Shown here one piece after another: positions 39,206 to 48,261 of a DNA stretch of 64,000 bases. The position numbers and the translations under genes are program-made. The notes under the pieces are model-generated. The model had not been told where the DNA came from and did no database searches. It saw nothing but the letters and a program-made list of their open reading frames with translations. The DNA lies in NCBI GenBank assembly GCA_001314655.1, contig LJSF01000016.1, forward strand, positions 314,493 to 378,492, read 5' to 3'. The stretch is from Rhodobacteraceae bacterium HLUCCA08 (GTDB lineage: Bacteria > Pseudomonadota > Alphaproteobacteria > Rhodobacterales > Rhodobacteraceae). Every line of letters begins with the position of its first letter. The first letter of the stretch is position 1.

Positions 39206-39221
39206 CTCGACCGTTCCGCAA

Positions 39222-39250
39222 GAGGCCCCGGATCAGGTCCGGGGCGCGAC
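39222..39250 (-). repeat. Palindromic intergenic repeat, copy 2 (paaC-paaD)
   Basis: On this strand the 29-base element has stem CCCCGGA/TCCGGGG. It matches the element after gyrB (30360-30388) at 25 of 29 positions, including a compensatory G-C to A-T stem change. It ends ten bases before the paaD start. Confidence 0.7.
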
Positions 39251-39259
39251 GAGCAAAGG

Positions 39260-39733
39260 ATGAATGTCCGCATGGACAGACCGACGATGCCCGAAATCTG
39301 GGCCTGGCTCGACCAGGTTCCGGACCCGGAAATCCCGGCGATCTCGCTGGTCGACCTCGGGGTGATCCGTGACCTGAAATGGCAAGAGGAAACCTTGCAG
39401 GTCACGGTGACGCCGACCTATTCCGGCTGTCCGGCGACCAGCGTCATCAATATGGAAATCGAGCGTGCCTTGCGGAAAAACGGCGTCCAGAACGTGCAGA
39501 TCAAGCGGCAGATTTCGCCGCCCTGGACCACGGACTGGCTGTCGGACAAGGGCCGGGCCAGCCTGCTGGCCTATGGTATCGCGCCGCCGCAGCCCGCCGG
39601 AGGCCCCGAAAACTGCCCCCGTTGCGGCGGCACCGACCTGGAACGGGTCAGCCAGTTCGGTTCGACCCCGTGCAAGGCGCAATGGCGCTGCCGTGACTGT
39701 CTTGAACCCTTCGACTACTTCAAATGCATCTGA
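39260..39733 (+). CDS. paaD: Phenylacetate degradation Fe-S assembly protein PaaD
   Basis: MIP18-family (DUF59) protein thought to help mature the Fe-S or diiron sites of the epoxidase system. It has 157 residues. The DUF59 core is VPDPEIPAISLVDLGVIRDL with TPTYSGCPAT. A C-terminal zinc-ribbon-like part has two CxxC pairs (CPRCGG and CRDC). ATG 39260 is used; ATG 39272 is possible. paaE follows seven bases later. Confidence 0.94.
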   Translation: MNVRMDRPTMPEIWAWLDQVPDPEIPAISLVDLGVIRDLKWQEETLQVTVTPTYSGCPATSVINMEIERALRKNGVQNVQIKRQISPPWTTDWLSDKGRASLLAYGIAPPQPAGGPENCPRCGGTDLERVSQFGSTPCKAQWRCRDCLEPFDYFKCI

Positions 39734-39740
39734 GGTGAGC

Positions 39741-40796
39741 ATGGCCCAGTTTCACGACCTGGAAGTGACCGCGATCCGCCACACGATCCGCGACGCGGTC
39801 GAGGTGACCCTGCGGCCGAAGGGGGGCGATTTCACGTTTGTCCCCGGGCAATACCTGACCTTCCGGCGCGATTTCGACGGGGACGAGTTGCGGCGGTCCT
39901 ATTCGATCTGTTCCGGCGGCGATGACGGCGTGCTGCAGGTCGGGATCAAGCGGGTCGATGGCGGGGCGTTCTCCAGCTTCGCCAATACCGATTTGCGGGT
40001 CGGCGACGTTCTGCAGGCGATGGCGCCGCAGGGCCGGTTCCGGGCAAAAGAGGCGACCGGCCCGCGCCATCTTCTGGCCTTTGCCGGCGGGTCCGGCATC
40101 ACCCCGATCCTGTCGATCCTGCGCACCGTGCTGGCGCGTGAACCCGACACCCGGTTCACCCTGGTCTATGCCAACCGCGCCGCCGCAACGATCATGTTCC
40201 GGGAGGAACTGGAGGATCTCAAGAACCGGCATATGGGCCGCTTCAACGTCATCCACATCCTTGAAACCGAACAGGACATCCCGTTGTTCGAAGGGCGCGT
40301 CGACGGCGCCAAATGCGCCGCGCTGTTCCGCACCTGGATCGACATCGACAGCGTCGACCAGGCGCTGATCTGCGGGCCCGAGCCGATGATGCTGGCGATC
40401 CGCGCGGCGCTGCTGGACCACGGGATGGACAAGGACCGGATCACCTATGAACTGTTCGGTTCCGGCCAGCCCGGCCGCGCGAAACAGCGGGCCGCGGCGC
40501 GTGCCGGCGGGGCGACGGGCGCCGAGCTGACCATCACGCTGGAGGGCACCAGCCGCACCATCCAGATGGAACCGGGCCAGACCATCCTGGAGGCCGGCCT
40601 CGCCAATGACCTCGCCGTGCCCTATGCCTGCACCGCCGGGGTGTGCAGCACCTGCATGTGCCGCGTCACCGCCGGAGAGGTCGAGATGGCCCGGAACCAC
40701 GCGCTCGAGGATTACGAGGTCGAAAAGGGCTATGTCCTGTCCTGCCAGTCGACCCCGCTGACCGGGGCCGTCAGCGTCGTCTACGAGGATCACTGA
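39741..40796 (+). CDS. paaE: Phenylacetyl-CoA epoxidase reductase PaaE
   Basis: NADPH-dependent electron donor to PaaAC. The 351-residue protein has an FAD domain (RRSYSICS), an NAD(P)-binding domain (LLAFAGGSGITPILSIL and ICGPEPMM), and a C-terminal plant-type [2Fe-2S] domain with the Cys cluster CTAGVCSTCMCRV and a final Cys (LSCQST). It is the last gene of the operon. Its end overlaps the convergent ClpP-like gene by seven bases. Confidence 0.96.
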   Translation: MAQFHDLEVTAIRHTIRDAVEVTLRPKGGDFTFVPGQYLTFRRDFDGDELRRSYSICSGGDDGVLQVGIKRVDGGAFSSFANTDLRVGDVLQAMAPQGRFRAKEATGPRHLLAFAGGSGITPILSILRTVLAREPDTRFTLVYANRAAATIMFREELEDLKNRHMGRFNVIHILETEQDIPLFEGRVDGAKCAALFRTWIDIDSVDQALICGPEPMMLAIRAALLDHGMDKDRITYELFGSGQPGRAKQRAAARAGGATGAELTITLEGTSRTIQMEPGQTILEAGLANDLAVPYACTAGVCSTCMCRVTAGEVEMARNHALEDYEVEKGYVLSCQSTPLTGAVSVVYEDH

Positions 40797-41551
40797 GGCG
40801 CTGCGTCCTCGGTCAGCAGGGCGGTGTCCAGCATCTCGGACCGCAGCAGCAGATAGATCTGGTCCGGCGGCGTCGCCAGGGCCGGCGCCATCAGCATCGG
40901 GTCGATCCCCATCTGGTCGAGATAGCGCATGACCTCGGCCTGGCCGCGCTGGATGTCGGATACGGCGGCAAAGGCCGGAAGCAGGGTGTTTTCGCCGAAG
41001 TAATGCTGGTGCACGCCGATCCGGGCGCCCTCTTCGGCGCTGCGGGCGGTGCCGCCGGCCAGCAGGTAGGGGCAGGCGGACAGGCAGATGCCGGTGGCGG
41101 TGACATGGCTGGCCAGCCCTTCGGCCCGGATCGCGCGCCCGATGGCAAGCGCGTCCATGACCGATCCGCCGGGGCTGTCGAGAACGACCCGCGCCGCGCC
41201 CTCCTGCGCCGTGATCTGGCGGATGATACGCTCGGCATCGCCGGCCTCGACCGCCCCGCGCAGCAGCAGGTCGTCACCGTCGCGGGTCAGGGTCAGACGG
41301 TCGGGCAGGGGGCCGCTGGGCGCGGTATCGGCCGGGGCGGTGACGGGCAGATCCCCGGGGCGATAGCGGCGGGTCTGGTCGCCCGGGCTGACCGGTTGAT
41401 CGAAAGCCGGGGCGCCGGGGCCGATCCGGGGCAGCGCGAAATCGCGGCCCAGATCGCCCAGGAACAACAGCAGCGCCAGCGCGACCTGGACCCCCAGAAC
41501 CCACAGGATCGCGCGCCGGATCGGTGCGGGGCTGCCGGGTGCGTCGGTCAT
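40790..41551 (-). CDS. ClpP-fold membrane-anchored periplasmic protein
   Basis: A 253-residue protein with one N-terminal membrane helix (about 13-32). Its periplasmic domain resembles ClpP/crotonase-type proteases of the COG3904 kind. Signs are VVLDSPGGSVMDALAIGRAIR and CLSACPYLLAGG, where Ser158 would be the nucleophile. No catalytic proof is possible from sequence. It overlaps the upstream coiled-coil membrane gene by four bases, so the two form an operon inside, but opposite to, the paa genes. No known phenylacetate role. Confidence 0.7.
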   Translation of the reverse strand: MTDAPGSPAPIRRAILWVLGVQVALALLLFLGDLGRDFALPRIGPGAPAFDQPVSPGDQTRRYRPGDLPVTAPADTAPSGPLPDRLTLTRDGDDLLLRGAVEAGDAERIIRQITAQEGAARVVLDSPGGSVMDALAIGRAIRAEGLASHVTATGICLSACPYLLAGGTARSAEEGARIGVHQHYFGENTLLPAFAAVSDIQRGQAEVMRYLDQMGIDPMLMAPALATPPDQIYLLLRSEMLDTALLTEDAAPQ

Positions 41552-42810
41552 GTATTGCGGTCCGGATCATCGGCACGCGGGCTGATCAGCGCCCGGTCCA
41601 CGTCCCGCGCCGCGTCCAGGGCGGCGCGCAGTTCGGCCACGGTCATCCTGTCCTCCATCGCGGTGCCGTCGCGGCCGGTGCGGATCGCGCCATGGGTGAT
41701 CGCCAGGATCAGCACCAGAACGGCGGGCAACAGGTCGATGGCGATGGCCCCGGCCCAGGACGGCACGAAATTGCCGGCATAACGGATCACCGCATCGGCG
41801 GCCGAAATCGGCGTATAGGTGGTCTCCGGCGGCGTGGGCATCGCCAGCACCTCGGCCGCGGCGGTTTCGAGCGTGGCCGCACGGCGGCCCAGCACTTGCA
41901 GCACCGACTCGATCGTCGCGCCCTGCGCCCCGGCCAGCGCCGCATTGCCGCTGTCCAGTTCGGGCAGCACGACCGAGGCGCTCAGGTCGCTGGCCGCGCG
42001 CTGGACCAGCGGCGCGACCGACAGCTGCCGCAGCCGCGTGATGATGCCCGACAATTCGACCGCGCGTTCCGAGAATTCGACCGACCGCGCCGCGACCGGG
42101 CCCGGCTCGACCGTCAGTTCGCGCATCCGGCTGAGCAGGGCGTTGCCCTCGGCGAAGGCGGCGGCGACCAGCGGCTCCTGCTGTTCTATCTGGGCCTCGA
42201 GCGCGGCCAGTTCGTCGGCCTTCTGGCTCAGCACCCGGAACACCGCACCCTGGCCGGCGAACCCCGACAGCCCGCCCGAGGCCTCCTGGACCGACAGATC
42301 CTCGAAACTTTGCCGGGCGCGCGCCACGTCCCGACCCAGCGCCTGGGCCGACAGCGCAACCTCATGCGCCTGTTCCAGCGCCGCCTGGTAATCCTGCACG
42401 GTTTCGGCCAGGTGCTGTTCCACCGCCGCGCCGCCGGCCAGGGCGGCGGCGTTCAGCCAGGACGACATGGCGATGATCGCGACCGAACCCAGCAGCATGG
42501 CAAAGAACAGCGCGATCCGGTCGCGCGCATTGCGCATCGCCGGAAACAGCCGCATCAGGTAGGACCAGAAGACGAAGATGCCGACCGACACCGCGATGGA
42601 ATAGGCGATCGCGGCAAAGGCCCGCATCGCGCCGTCGCCGTCCAGCAGCGTCGACACGCCCAGATAGGTATAGATGCCCGAGGCGACGGCCAGCACCGCC
42701 AGCGCCCCGCCGGTGAAGGTGTCGAGCCAGGCGACATGGCCTTCCAGTTCTCGGGCATGGGCGGCGCCGGGATGGGGGCGGCGGCTGGGATCGGGGGGCG
42801 TATCGGTCAC
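41548..42810 (-). CDS. Hypothetical membrane protein with long coiled-coil domain
   Basis: An unrecognised 420-residue protein. Three N-terminal membrane helices lie near residues 32-55, 64-87 and 98-118. Next comes a long helical, Ala/Glu-rich region (about 125-330) of coiled-coil type. A final hydrophobic helix is near 350-378. The arrangement suggests a membrane scaffold or sensor with a large periplasmic or cytoplasmic stalk. It is translationally coupled to the ClpP-like gene downstream. Confidence 0.65.
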   Translation of the reverse strand: MTDTPPDPSRRPHPGAAHARELEGHVAWLDTFTGGALAVLAVASGIYTYLGVSTLLDGDGAMRAFAAIAYSIAVSVGIFVFWSYLMRLFPAMRNARDRIALFFAMLLGSVAIIAMSSWLNAAALAGGAAVEQHLAETVQDYQAALEQAHEVALSAQALGRDVARARQSFEDLSVQEASGGLSGFAGQGAVFRVLSQKADELAALEAQIEQQEPLVAAAFAEGNALLSRMRELTVEPGPVAARSVEFSERAVELSGIITRLRQLSVAPLVQRAASDLSASVVLPELDSGNAALAGAQGATIESVLQVLGRRAATLETAAAEVLAMPTPPETTYTPISAADAVIRYAGNFVPSWAGAIAIDLLPAVLVLILAITHGAIRTGRDGTAMEDRMTVAELRAALDAARDVDRALISPRADDPDRNT

Positions 42811-42861
42811 GGTCGGCGGCCTTTGCTGGGTCGGGTCGGCGCAGGTTAGGCGGTCGATTGT

Positions 42862-42893
42862 CCGAGGGCTAGTCGATTGCGACGCGCCCTCGG
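42862..42893 (-). terminator. Hairpin downstream of tetR (paaR-like)
   Basis: CCGAGGGC and GCCCTCGG are perfect 8-bp arms around a 16-base loop, 35 bases past the tetR stop. There is no T-run. It probably ends the leftward paaG-paaI-paaK-tetR transcript. Confidence 0.5.
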
Positions 42894-42927
42894 GCCGTCA
42901 CACAGGAACGTCAGGATCGGAGGGTGG

Positions 42928-43521
42928 TCAAAGCCCGCGCAACCCGTTCAGCGTCAGGTCGACGACCAGACCGGCATAATCGCGCCGGGCCTGGCTGCCC
43001 GCGCCGGTGTTCCACTGGTAATACCAGTTCAGCATGGCAAAGACCGACATCGTCACCGCCCGCATCCGCGCCCGGTCCGCGGCCTGGTCGGGCGCGATCC
43101 GTTCCAGCCGGTCGCGGACCTGGGCGACGATGTCGCGCTGATAGCCGCGCAAGGTGTCCTGCCGCGCTTCGGGCAGCAGGAACAGGGATTTCAGCTGCAC
43201 CTCGTGTTCCGCATCCGCCCCCTGATAGGCCATCAGGATCTCGCGCACGATCGCGCGCAGCTGTTCTTCGGGGTCATCGCCGGCATGGTCGATCGCGGCG
43301 ATCCGGTCGCGCAGGCCCCGCAGATGGGTGTCGAGGATGTCGAACAGGATCGCCTCTTTCGAGGCGTAGTAGTGATAGATATTGGCCTTCGAAATCCCGC
43401 AGGCCTCGGCCAGCGCCCCCATCGACGCGCTGCCATAGCCCTGGTCAGCGAAGAGCCGCGCCGCGGCGATGAGGATCGCCGCGCGCTTGTCATCGTGGTC
43501 GTCTGCGATGGGCCGGGCCAT
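42928..43521 (-). CDS. TetR-family regulator of paa genes (PaaR-like)
   Basis: A 197-residue TetR repressor. The N-terminal helix-turn-helix is clear (FADQGYGSASMGALAEACGISKANIYHYYASKEAIL). The C-terminal domain is helical, for ligand binding and dimerisation; phenylacetyl-CoA-type thioesters are the expected ligand in PaaR proteins. It shares one base with the paaK stop (TGATG), so it is the last gene of the paaG-paaI-paaK operon. A matching palindrome lies at 46077-46090. Confidence 0.82.
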   Translation of the reverse strand: MARPIADDHDDKRAAILIAAARLFADQGYGSASMGALAEACGISKANIYHYYASKEAILFDILDTHLRGLRDRIAAIDHAGDDPEEQLRAIVREILMAYQGADAEHEVQLKSLFLLPEARQDTLRGYQRDIVAQVRDRLERIAPDQAADRARMRAVTMSVFAMLNWYYQWNTGAGSQARRDYAGLVVDLTLNGLRGL

Positions 43522-44822
43522 CAGGCGCCCCGGTTGTCGATCACGCGCTGGGCCTTGCCCTGCGACCGCGCCACGCTGCCGGGCCGGGCCACGGCGATTT
43601 CCGCCGACACGCCGACCACGTCGTGGATGTGCTTTTTCAGCTCGGCCGCCTGGGCCGCGGCTCCATCCACCGCGTCGGGCAGACTTTCCACATGGACGCG
43701 CATCCGGTCCATCGGGCCCTTCCTGTAAAGCTCGATCTGGAAATGCGGGGCCAGGCCGGCGGTGCGCAGCACCTGTTCCTCGATCTGGGTCGGGAACACG
43801 TTGACGCCGCGCAGGATGATCATGTCGTCGCTGCGCCCGGTGATCTTTTCCATCCGCCGCATCGTGCGCGCCGTGCCCGGCAACAGCCGGGTCAGGTCGC
43901 GGGTGCGGTAGCGGATGATCGGCAGGCCTTCCTTGGTCAGCGTGGTAAAGACCAGCTCGCCCAATTCGCCATCGGGCAGGACCGCGCCGGTTTCGGGATC
44001 GATGATCTCGGGATAGAAATGATCCTCCCAGATATGCAGGCCGTCCTTGGTCTCGACGCATTCATTGGCCACGCCCGGCCCCATGATTTCCGACAGCCCG
44101 TAGATATCGACCGCATGCATGTCGAAGGCCGTTTCGACCTCGGCCCGCATCTTGTTGGTCCAGGGTTCGGCGCCGAAGATCCCGACCTGCAGCGGGGATT
44201 GCGCGGGGTCCAGCCCCATGGCGCGGTATTGTTCCAGGATGTTCAGCATGTAGCTGGGCGTGACCATGATCGTGGAGGCGCCGAAATCCTCGATCAGCGT
44301 GACCTGGCGCTCGGTCATCCCGCCGGATACGGGCACCACGGTGCAGCCCAGCCGCTCGGCCCCGTAATGGGCGCCCAGGCCCCCGGTGAACAACCCGTAA
44401 CCATAGGCGACATGGACGATATCGCCCGGCCGGGTGCCGCTGGCGCGCATCGACCGGGCGACCATCGCGGCCCAGATGTCGATGTCGTTCTTGGTGTAGC
44501 CGACCACGGTCGGCTTGCCGGTGGTGCCGGAGGATCCGTGAATGCGCACGATCCGGTCGCGCGGCACGGCGAACAGCCCGAAGGGGTAGTTGTCGCGCAG
44601 GTCGGTTTTCACCGTGAAGGGAAACCTTGCCAGGTCCGCCAGGGTCTTCAGATCATCGGGATGCACCCCGGCGGCGTCGAATTTCGCGCGGTAGAACGGC
44701 ACGTTGTCATAGGCGTGGCGCAATGACCATGTCATCCGTTCCAGCTGCAGGGCGGCGATTTCATCGCGCGAGGCGGTCTCGATCGGATCGAGGCTGCCTT
44801 TCGGCGGGGTCAGGTCCTTCAT
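43521..44822 (-). CDS. paaK: Phenylacetate-CoA ligase
   Basis: Activates phenylacetate with ATP and CoA, the entry step of the pathway. The 433-residue adenylating enzyme has the phosphate loop GSSGTTGKP (96-104), the A-motif YGLSEIMGPG, and TGRSDDMIILRGVNVFPTQIEE, typical of PaaK. The length is standard. Its start overlaps the paaI stop by four bases. Confidence 0.97.
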   Translation of the reverse strand: MKDLTPPKGSLDPIETASRDEIAALQLERMTWSLRHAYDNVPFYRAKFDAAGVHPDDLKTLADLARFPFTVKTDLRDNYPFGLFAVPRDRIVRIHGSSGTTGKPTVVGYTKNDIDIWAAMVARSMRASGTRPGDIVHVAYGYGLFTGGLGAHYGAERLGCTVVPVSGGMTERQVTLIEDFGASTIMVTPSYMLNILEQYRAMGLDPAQSPLQVGIFGAEPWTNKMRAEVETAFDMHAVDIYGLSEIMGPGVANECVETKDGLHIWEDHFYPEIIDPETGAVLPDGELGELVFTTLTKEGLPIIRYRTRDLTRLLPGTARTMRRMEKITGRSDDMIILRGVNVFPTQIEEQVLRTAGLAPHFQIELYRKGPMDRMRVHVESLPDAVDGAAAQAAELKKHIHDVVGVSAEIAVARPGSVARSQGKAQRVIDNRGA

Positions 44823-45253
44823 GTTTCCTCCTCCTCGAACAGATGGCCCCTGACGGCCCGGCTGCCGCCGCGAAACTCGGCGATCACGGCGCCGTCCTGG
44901 TTGCTGACGCTTACGTCATACAGGCCCGAGCGTCCGGCCAGCGACACCTCGACCGCCCGCGCGGTCAGCCGGTCGCCCAGGCGGCCCGGGGCGACAAAGC
45001 TGATCGAATTGTGCTGGGCCACGGTGGCGACGTTGCGCGAATTGCAGGCAAAGGCAAAGGCGCTGTCGGCCAGGGCAAAGGTGATGCCGCCATGGCAGAT
45101 GCCGTGGCCGTTGCAATGGTGGGCTTCGACGGTCAGGGCAAGCGTGGCGCTGCCCTCGGCCACTTTCAGCAGCTCGAATCCCAGCCATTTCGATGCGGCG
45201 TCGCTGGCCCACATCACCTGCGCCGCGCGTTCGGCACGCTGTTGCGGTGTCAT
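44819..45253 (-). CDS. paaI: Hydroxyphenylacetyl-CoA thioesterase PaaI
   Basis: Hotdog thioesterase that rescues CoA from dead-end aromatic thioesters. The 144-residue protein has the PaaI motif HCNGHGICHGGITFALADSAFA, with a likely catalytic Asp63 and the conserved Gly-Gly turn. It overlaps both neighbours (paaG and paaK) by four bases. Confidence 0.94.
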   Translation of the reverse strand: MTPQQRAERAAQVMWASDAASKWLGFELLKVAEGSATLALTVEAHHCNGHGICHGGITFALADSAFAFACNSRNVATVAQHNSISFVAPGRLGDRLTARAVEVSLAGRSGLYDVSVSNQDGAVIAEFRGGSRAVRGHLFEEEET

Positions 45254-46035
45254 GCGCGGCCCCCGGTGAAGACGGGTTTGCGTTTGCCCAGAAAGGCGCT
45301 GACGCCCTCGGCGTAATCGGCGCTTTCGCCGCAGGTCTTTTGCAGCTGCGCTTCCAGGTCAAGTTGCTGATCCAGGCTGTTGGTGGCGGCGGCATGGATC
45401 GCCTGCTTGGTCAGCGCATGGCCAAGGGTCGGGCCGCTGGCCAGCCGGTCGGTCAGCGCCCGCGCCTCTGCCATCAACCGCTCATCGGGCAGACATTTCC
45501 AGATCAGGCCCCATTCGGCGGCCTGGGCCGCGCTCAGCGGTTCGCCGGTCAGCGCCAGTGCCTTGGCCCGCGCCTCGCCCAGCAGGCGGGTCAGCACCCA
45601 GGTGCCGCCCGAATCCGGGACCAGCCCGACATTGGCGAAGCTCTGGATGAATTTCGCGCCTTGTCCGGCCAGCACGATGTCGCAATTCAGCGCCAGGTTC
45701 GCCCCGGCCCCGGCGGCGACACCGTTGACCGCACAGATCACCGGGCAATCAAGGCCCCGGATCGCCCGGATATTGGGGTTGAAGAACGCAGACAGGGTTT
45801 TCGACAGATCCGGCTTTCCCGCCATCTTGGACGGGTCGCGGTCGCCCAGGTCCTGCCCGGCGCAAAAGCCGCGTCCGGCGCCGGTGATCAGCACCGCCCG
45901 CTTGCCCTGCGCGTCCCTCAGGGCGGTGGCAAAGGCGCGGTGCATCTCGTCATTGAAGGCGTTCAGGCGGTCGGGTCGGTTCAGGGTGATCTCCACCCAA
46001 GCCCCGTGGTCCTGCACCAGAATCGTTTCGGACAT
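45250..46035 (-). CDS. paaG: Epoxyphenylacetyl-CoA isomerase PaaG
   Basis: Converts ring-1,2-epoxyphenylacetyl-CoA to the oxepin-CoA. The 261-residue crotonase-fold protein has GFCAGQDLGDRD and FANVGLVPDSGGTWVLTRLLG. An Asp stands where hydratases carry the second Glu, as expected for PaaG. ATG 46035 has a double AGGAGG site. It is the first gene of the leftward paaG-paaI-paaK-tetR operon and is divergent from paaZ. Confidence 0.93.
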   Translation of the reverse strand: MSETILVQDHGAWVEITLNRPDRLNAFNDEMHRAFATALRDAQGKRAVLITGAGRGFCAGQDLGDRDPSKMAGKPDLSKTLSAFFNPNIRAIRGLDCPVICAVNGVAAGAGANLALNCDIVLAGQGAKFIQSFANVGLVPDSGGTWVLTRLLGEARAKALALTGEPLSAAQAAEWGLIWKCLPDERLMAEARALTDRLASGPTLGHALTKQAIHAAATNSLDQQLDLEAQLQKTCGESADYAEGVSAFLGKRKPVFTGGRA

Positions 46036-46076
46036 GTCGCCTCCTCCTCCTGCCGGTTCAGACAGAGGTTGCATAA

Positions 46077-46090
46077 ACCGACCGGTTGGT
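46077..46090. promoter_or_regulatory. TetR-type operator between paaG and paaZ
   Basis: ACCGACC directly followed by GGTTGGT is a 14-base palindrome with one mismatch, in the 168-base divergent region. It matches the ACCGACCGGTCGGT-like sites I associate with TetR-type PaaR regulators. It could control both paaGIK-tetR and paaZ-paaX. Confidence 0.65.
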
Positions 46091-46203
46091 CAATAAACTC
46101 GGCCGACTCGATTCCATCGCGGCCGCAGGGGAGGGCGCCATGACGGAAAGCCCATGGTTCCTGTCCCGGCCCGGCCCCGTGATGCCGACAGGAAAGGACC
46201 AGC

Positions 46204-48222
46204 ATGCAACAGGTTGAAAGCTACGTCTGCGGCGATTGGGCGCGGCCCGGTTCGGGCGCCCGTCTGATCTACAACGCGGTGACCGGCGCGGCGATGGCCC
46301 ATGCCGGCAATGACGGGCTGGACTGGGGCGGCATGCTGGACTGGGCGCGCGATACCGGCGGCCCGGCCCTGCGGGCGATGACCTTTCACCAGCGCGCCGC
46401 GATGCTCAAGGCGCTGGCCCTGCACCTGAACGCCAACAAGCAGGCGCTTTACGACATCTCTTTCGCCACCGGTGCCACGCAATCCGATCACCTGATCGAC
46501 GTGGATGGCGGGATCGGCACGCTGTTCGTCTATGCCTCCAAGGGGCGGCGGGAAATGCCCGACGCCCACATCCTTGTCGATGGCGATATCGAACAATTCG
46601 GCAAATCAGGTGCCTTCCTGGGCCAGCATGTCCACACCTCGAAACAGGGCGTGGCGGTGCATGTGAACGCCTTCAATTTCCCGGTCTGGGGGATGCTGGA
46701 AAAGCTGGCCCCGGCGCTGCTGGCCGGGGTGCCGTCGATCGTGAAACCTGCCACCGCGACCTGCTACGTCACCGAAGCCTGCGTGCGGCTGATGCTGGGG
46801 GCCGGGGTGCTGCCGCCGGGCGCGCTGCAGCTGGTCACCGGCGGGATCGGCGACATGCTGGACCGGTTGGGCGCGCAAGATGCGGTCACCTTCACCGGCT
46901 CGGCCGATACGGCGTTGCGGTTGCGGTCGAACCCCAACCTGCTGGCCAATTCGGTGCATTTCACCGCCGAACAGGACAGCTTGAACGCCTCGATCCTGGG
47001 GCCCGACGCCGAACCGGACAGCCCGGAATTCGACCTTTTCATCAAGGAAATCGCCCGCGAGATGACGGTCAAGGCCGGGCAGAAATGCACCGCCGTGCGC
47101 CGGATCATCGCGCCGCAAACCCGCGTCGAGGCAGTGATCGAGGCCCTGTCGGCGCGGCTTGCCAGGACCGTCGTCGGCGATCCGCAGGCCGAGGGTGTGC
47201 GGATGGGCGCGCTGGTGTCGAACGACCAGAAGGCCGATGTGCTGGCCAAGGCCGCGATCATCGGCGCCGAGGCCGAACGCGTCTGGGGCGATCCCGACAC
47301 CTTCACCCCGCAAGGCCCCGAAGGCGGCGCCTTCGTTCCGCCGATGCTGTTCCATTGCGCCGATCCGGACCGCGCCGAACGGGTCCATGACACCGAGGCG
47401 TTCGGTCCGGTTTCCACCGTCATGGGCTACCGCGACCTGGCCCATGCCGCCGACCTGGCCAATCGCGGCGGCGGATCGCTTGTCGCCTCGGTGATGACCC
47501 ATGACCCGAAGGTCGCGCGCGAACTCGTCCTCGCGTCGGCGGCCCATCACGGGCGGCTCTATATCAACGACCGGACCGGCGCGCCCGAAAGCACCGGCCA
47601 TGGCAGCCCGATGCCGCACATGACCCATGGCGGGCCGGGCCGCGCCGGCGGCGGAGAGGAACTGGGCGGCATCCGCGGCGTGAAACACTACATGCAGCGG
47701 ACGGCCCTCCAGGGCAGCCCCGACATGCTGACCGCGATCACCGGCGCCTACGTGCCCGGCGCGACGGTGGCCGAACCCGACACCCACCCTTTCACCCGGC
47801 GCTATGGCGACCTGGCGATCGGAATGTCGATCCTGACGCGCGCGCGCGAGATCACGCTGGAGGATATCGAACATTTCGCCACCTTCACCGGCGACAGTTT
47901 CTACGCCCACATGGACCCCGACGCTGCCGCGCGGAACCCGTTCTTCGAGGGTCGCGTCGCCCATGGCTACCTGTTGCTGTCCTTCGCCGCCGGGCTGTTC
48001 GTGGAGCCCGCCGAAGGCCCGGTGCTGGCCAATACCGGCCTCGAAAACCTGCGCTTCACCCAGCCGGTCTATCCCGGCGACAGCCTTCGGGTGCGGCTGA
48101 CGGTGAAACAGAAGACCCCCCGGGCGAAAGACCATGGCGAAGTGCGCTGGCGGGCCGAGATGCTGAACCAGCGCGACGAAACCGTGGGCGTCTATGACCT
48201 GCTGACCATGGTGGCGCGGTGA
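46204..48222 (+). CDS. paaZ: Oxepin-CoA hydrolase / 3-oxo-5,6-dehydrosuberyl-CoA semialdehyde dehydrogenase PaaZ
   Basis: Bifunctional ring-opening enzyme. The N-terminal two thirds (about residues 1-515) are an aldehyde dehydrogenase, with catalytic Cys in [11 protein letters not shown] and the Glu region HFTAEQDS. The C-terminal MaoC-type hydratase has [11 protein letters not shown] and [20 protein letters not shown]. The 672-residue length and fused layout match PaaZ. paaX follows after 39 bases. Confidence 0.96.
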   Translation: MQQVESYVCGDWARPGSGARLIYNAVTGAAMAHAGNDGLDWGGMLDWARDTGGPALRAMTFHQRAAMLKALALHLNANKQALYDISFATGATQSDHLIDVDGGIGTLFVYASKGRREMPDAHILVDGDIEQFGKSGAFLGQHVHTSKQGVAVHVNAFNFPVWGMLEKLAPALLAGVPSIVKPATATCYVTEACVRLMLGAGVLPPGALQLVTGGIGDMLDRLGAQDAVTFTGSADTALRLRSNPNLLANSVHFTAEQDSLNASILGPDAEPDSPEFDLFIKEIAREMTVKAGQKCTAVRRIIAPQTRVEAVIEALSARLARTVVGDPQAEGVRMGALVSNDQKADVLAKAAIIGAEAERVWGDPDTFTPQGPEGGAFVPPMLFHCADPDRAERVHDTEAFGPVSTVMGYRDLAHAADLANRGGGSLVASVMTHDPKVARELVLASAAHHGRLYINDRTGAPESTGHGSPMPHMTHGGPGRAGGGEELGGIRGVKHYMQRTALQGSPDMLTAITGAYVPGATVAEPDTHPFTRRYGDLAIGMSILTRAREITLEDIEHFATFTGDSFYAHMDPDAAARNPFFEGRVAHGYLLLSFAAGLFVEPAEGPVLANTGLENLRFTQPVYPGDSLRVRLTVKQKTPRAKDHGEVRWRAEMLNQRDETVGVYDLLTMVAR

Positions 48223-48261
48223 CGCATGACATGACCCCCGATTGTCGCGTATCAGGGCCTC

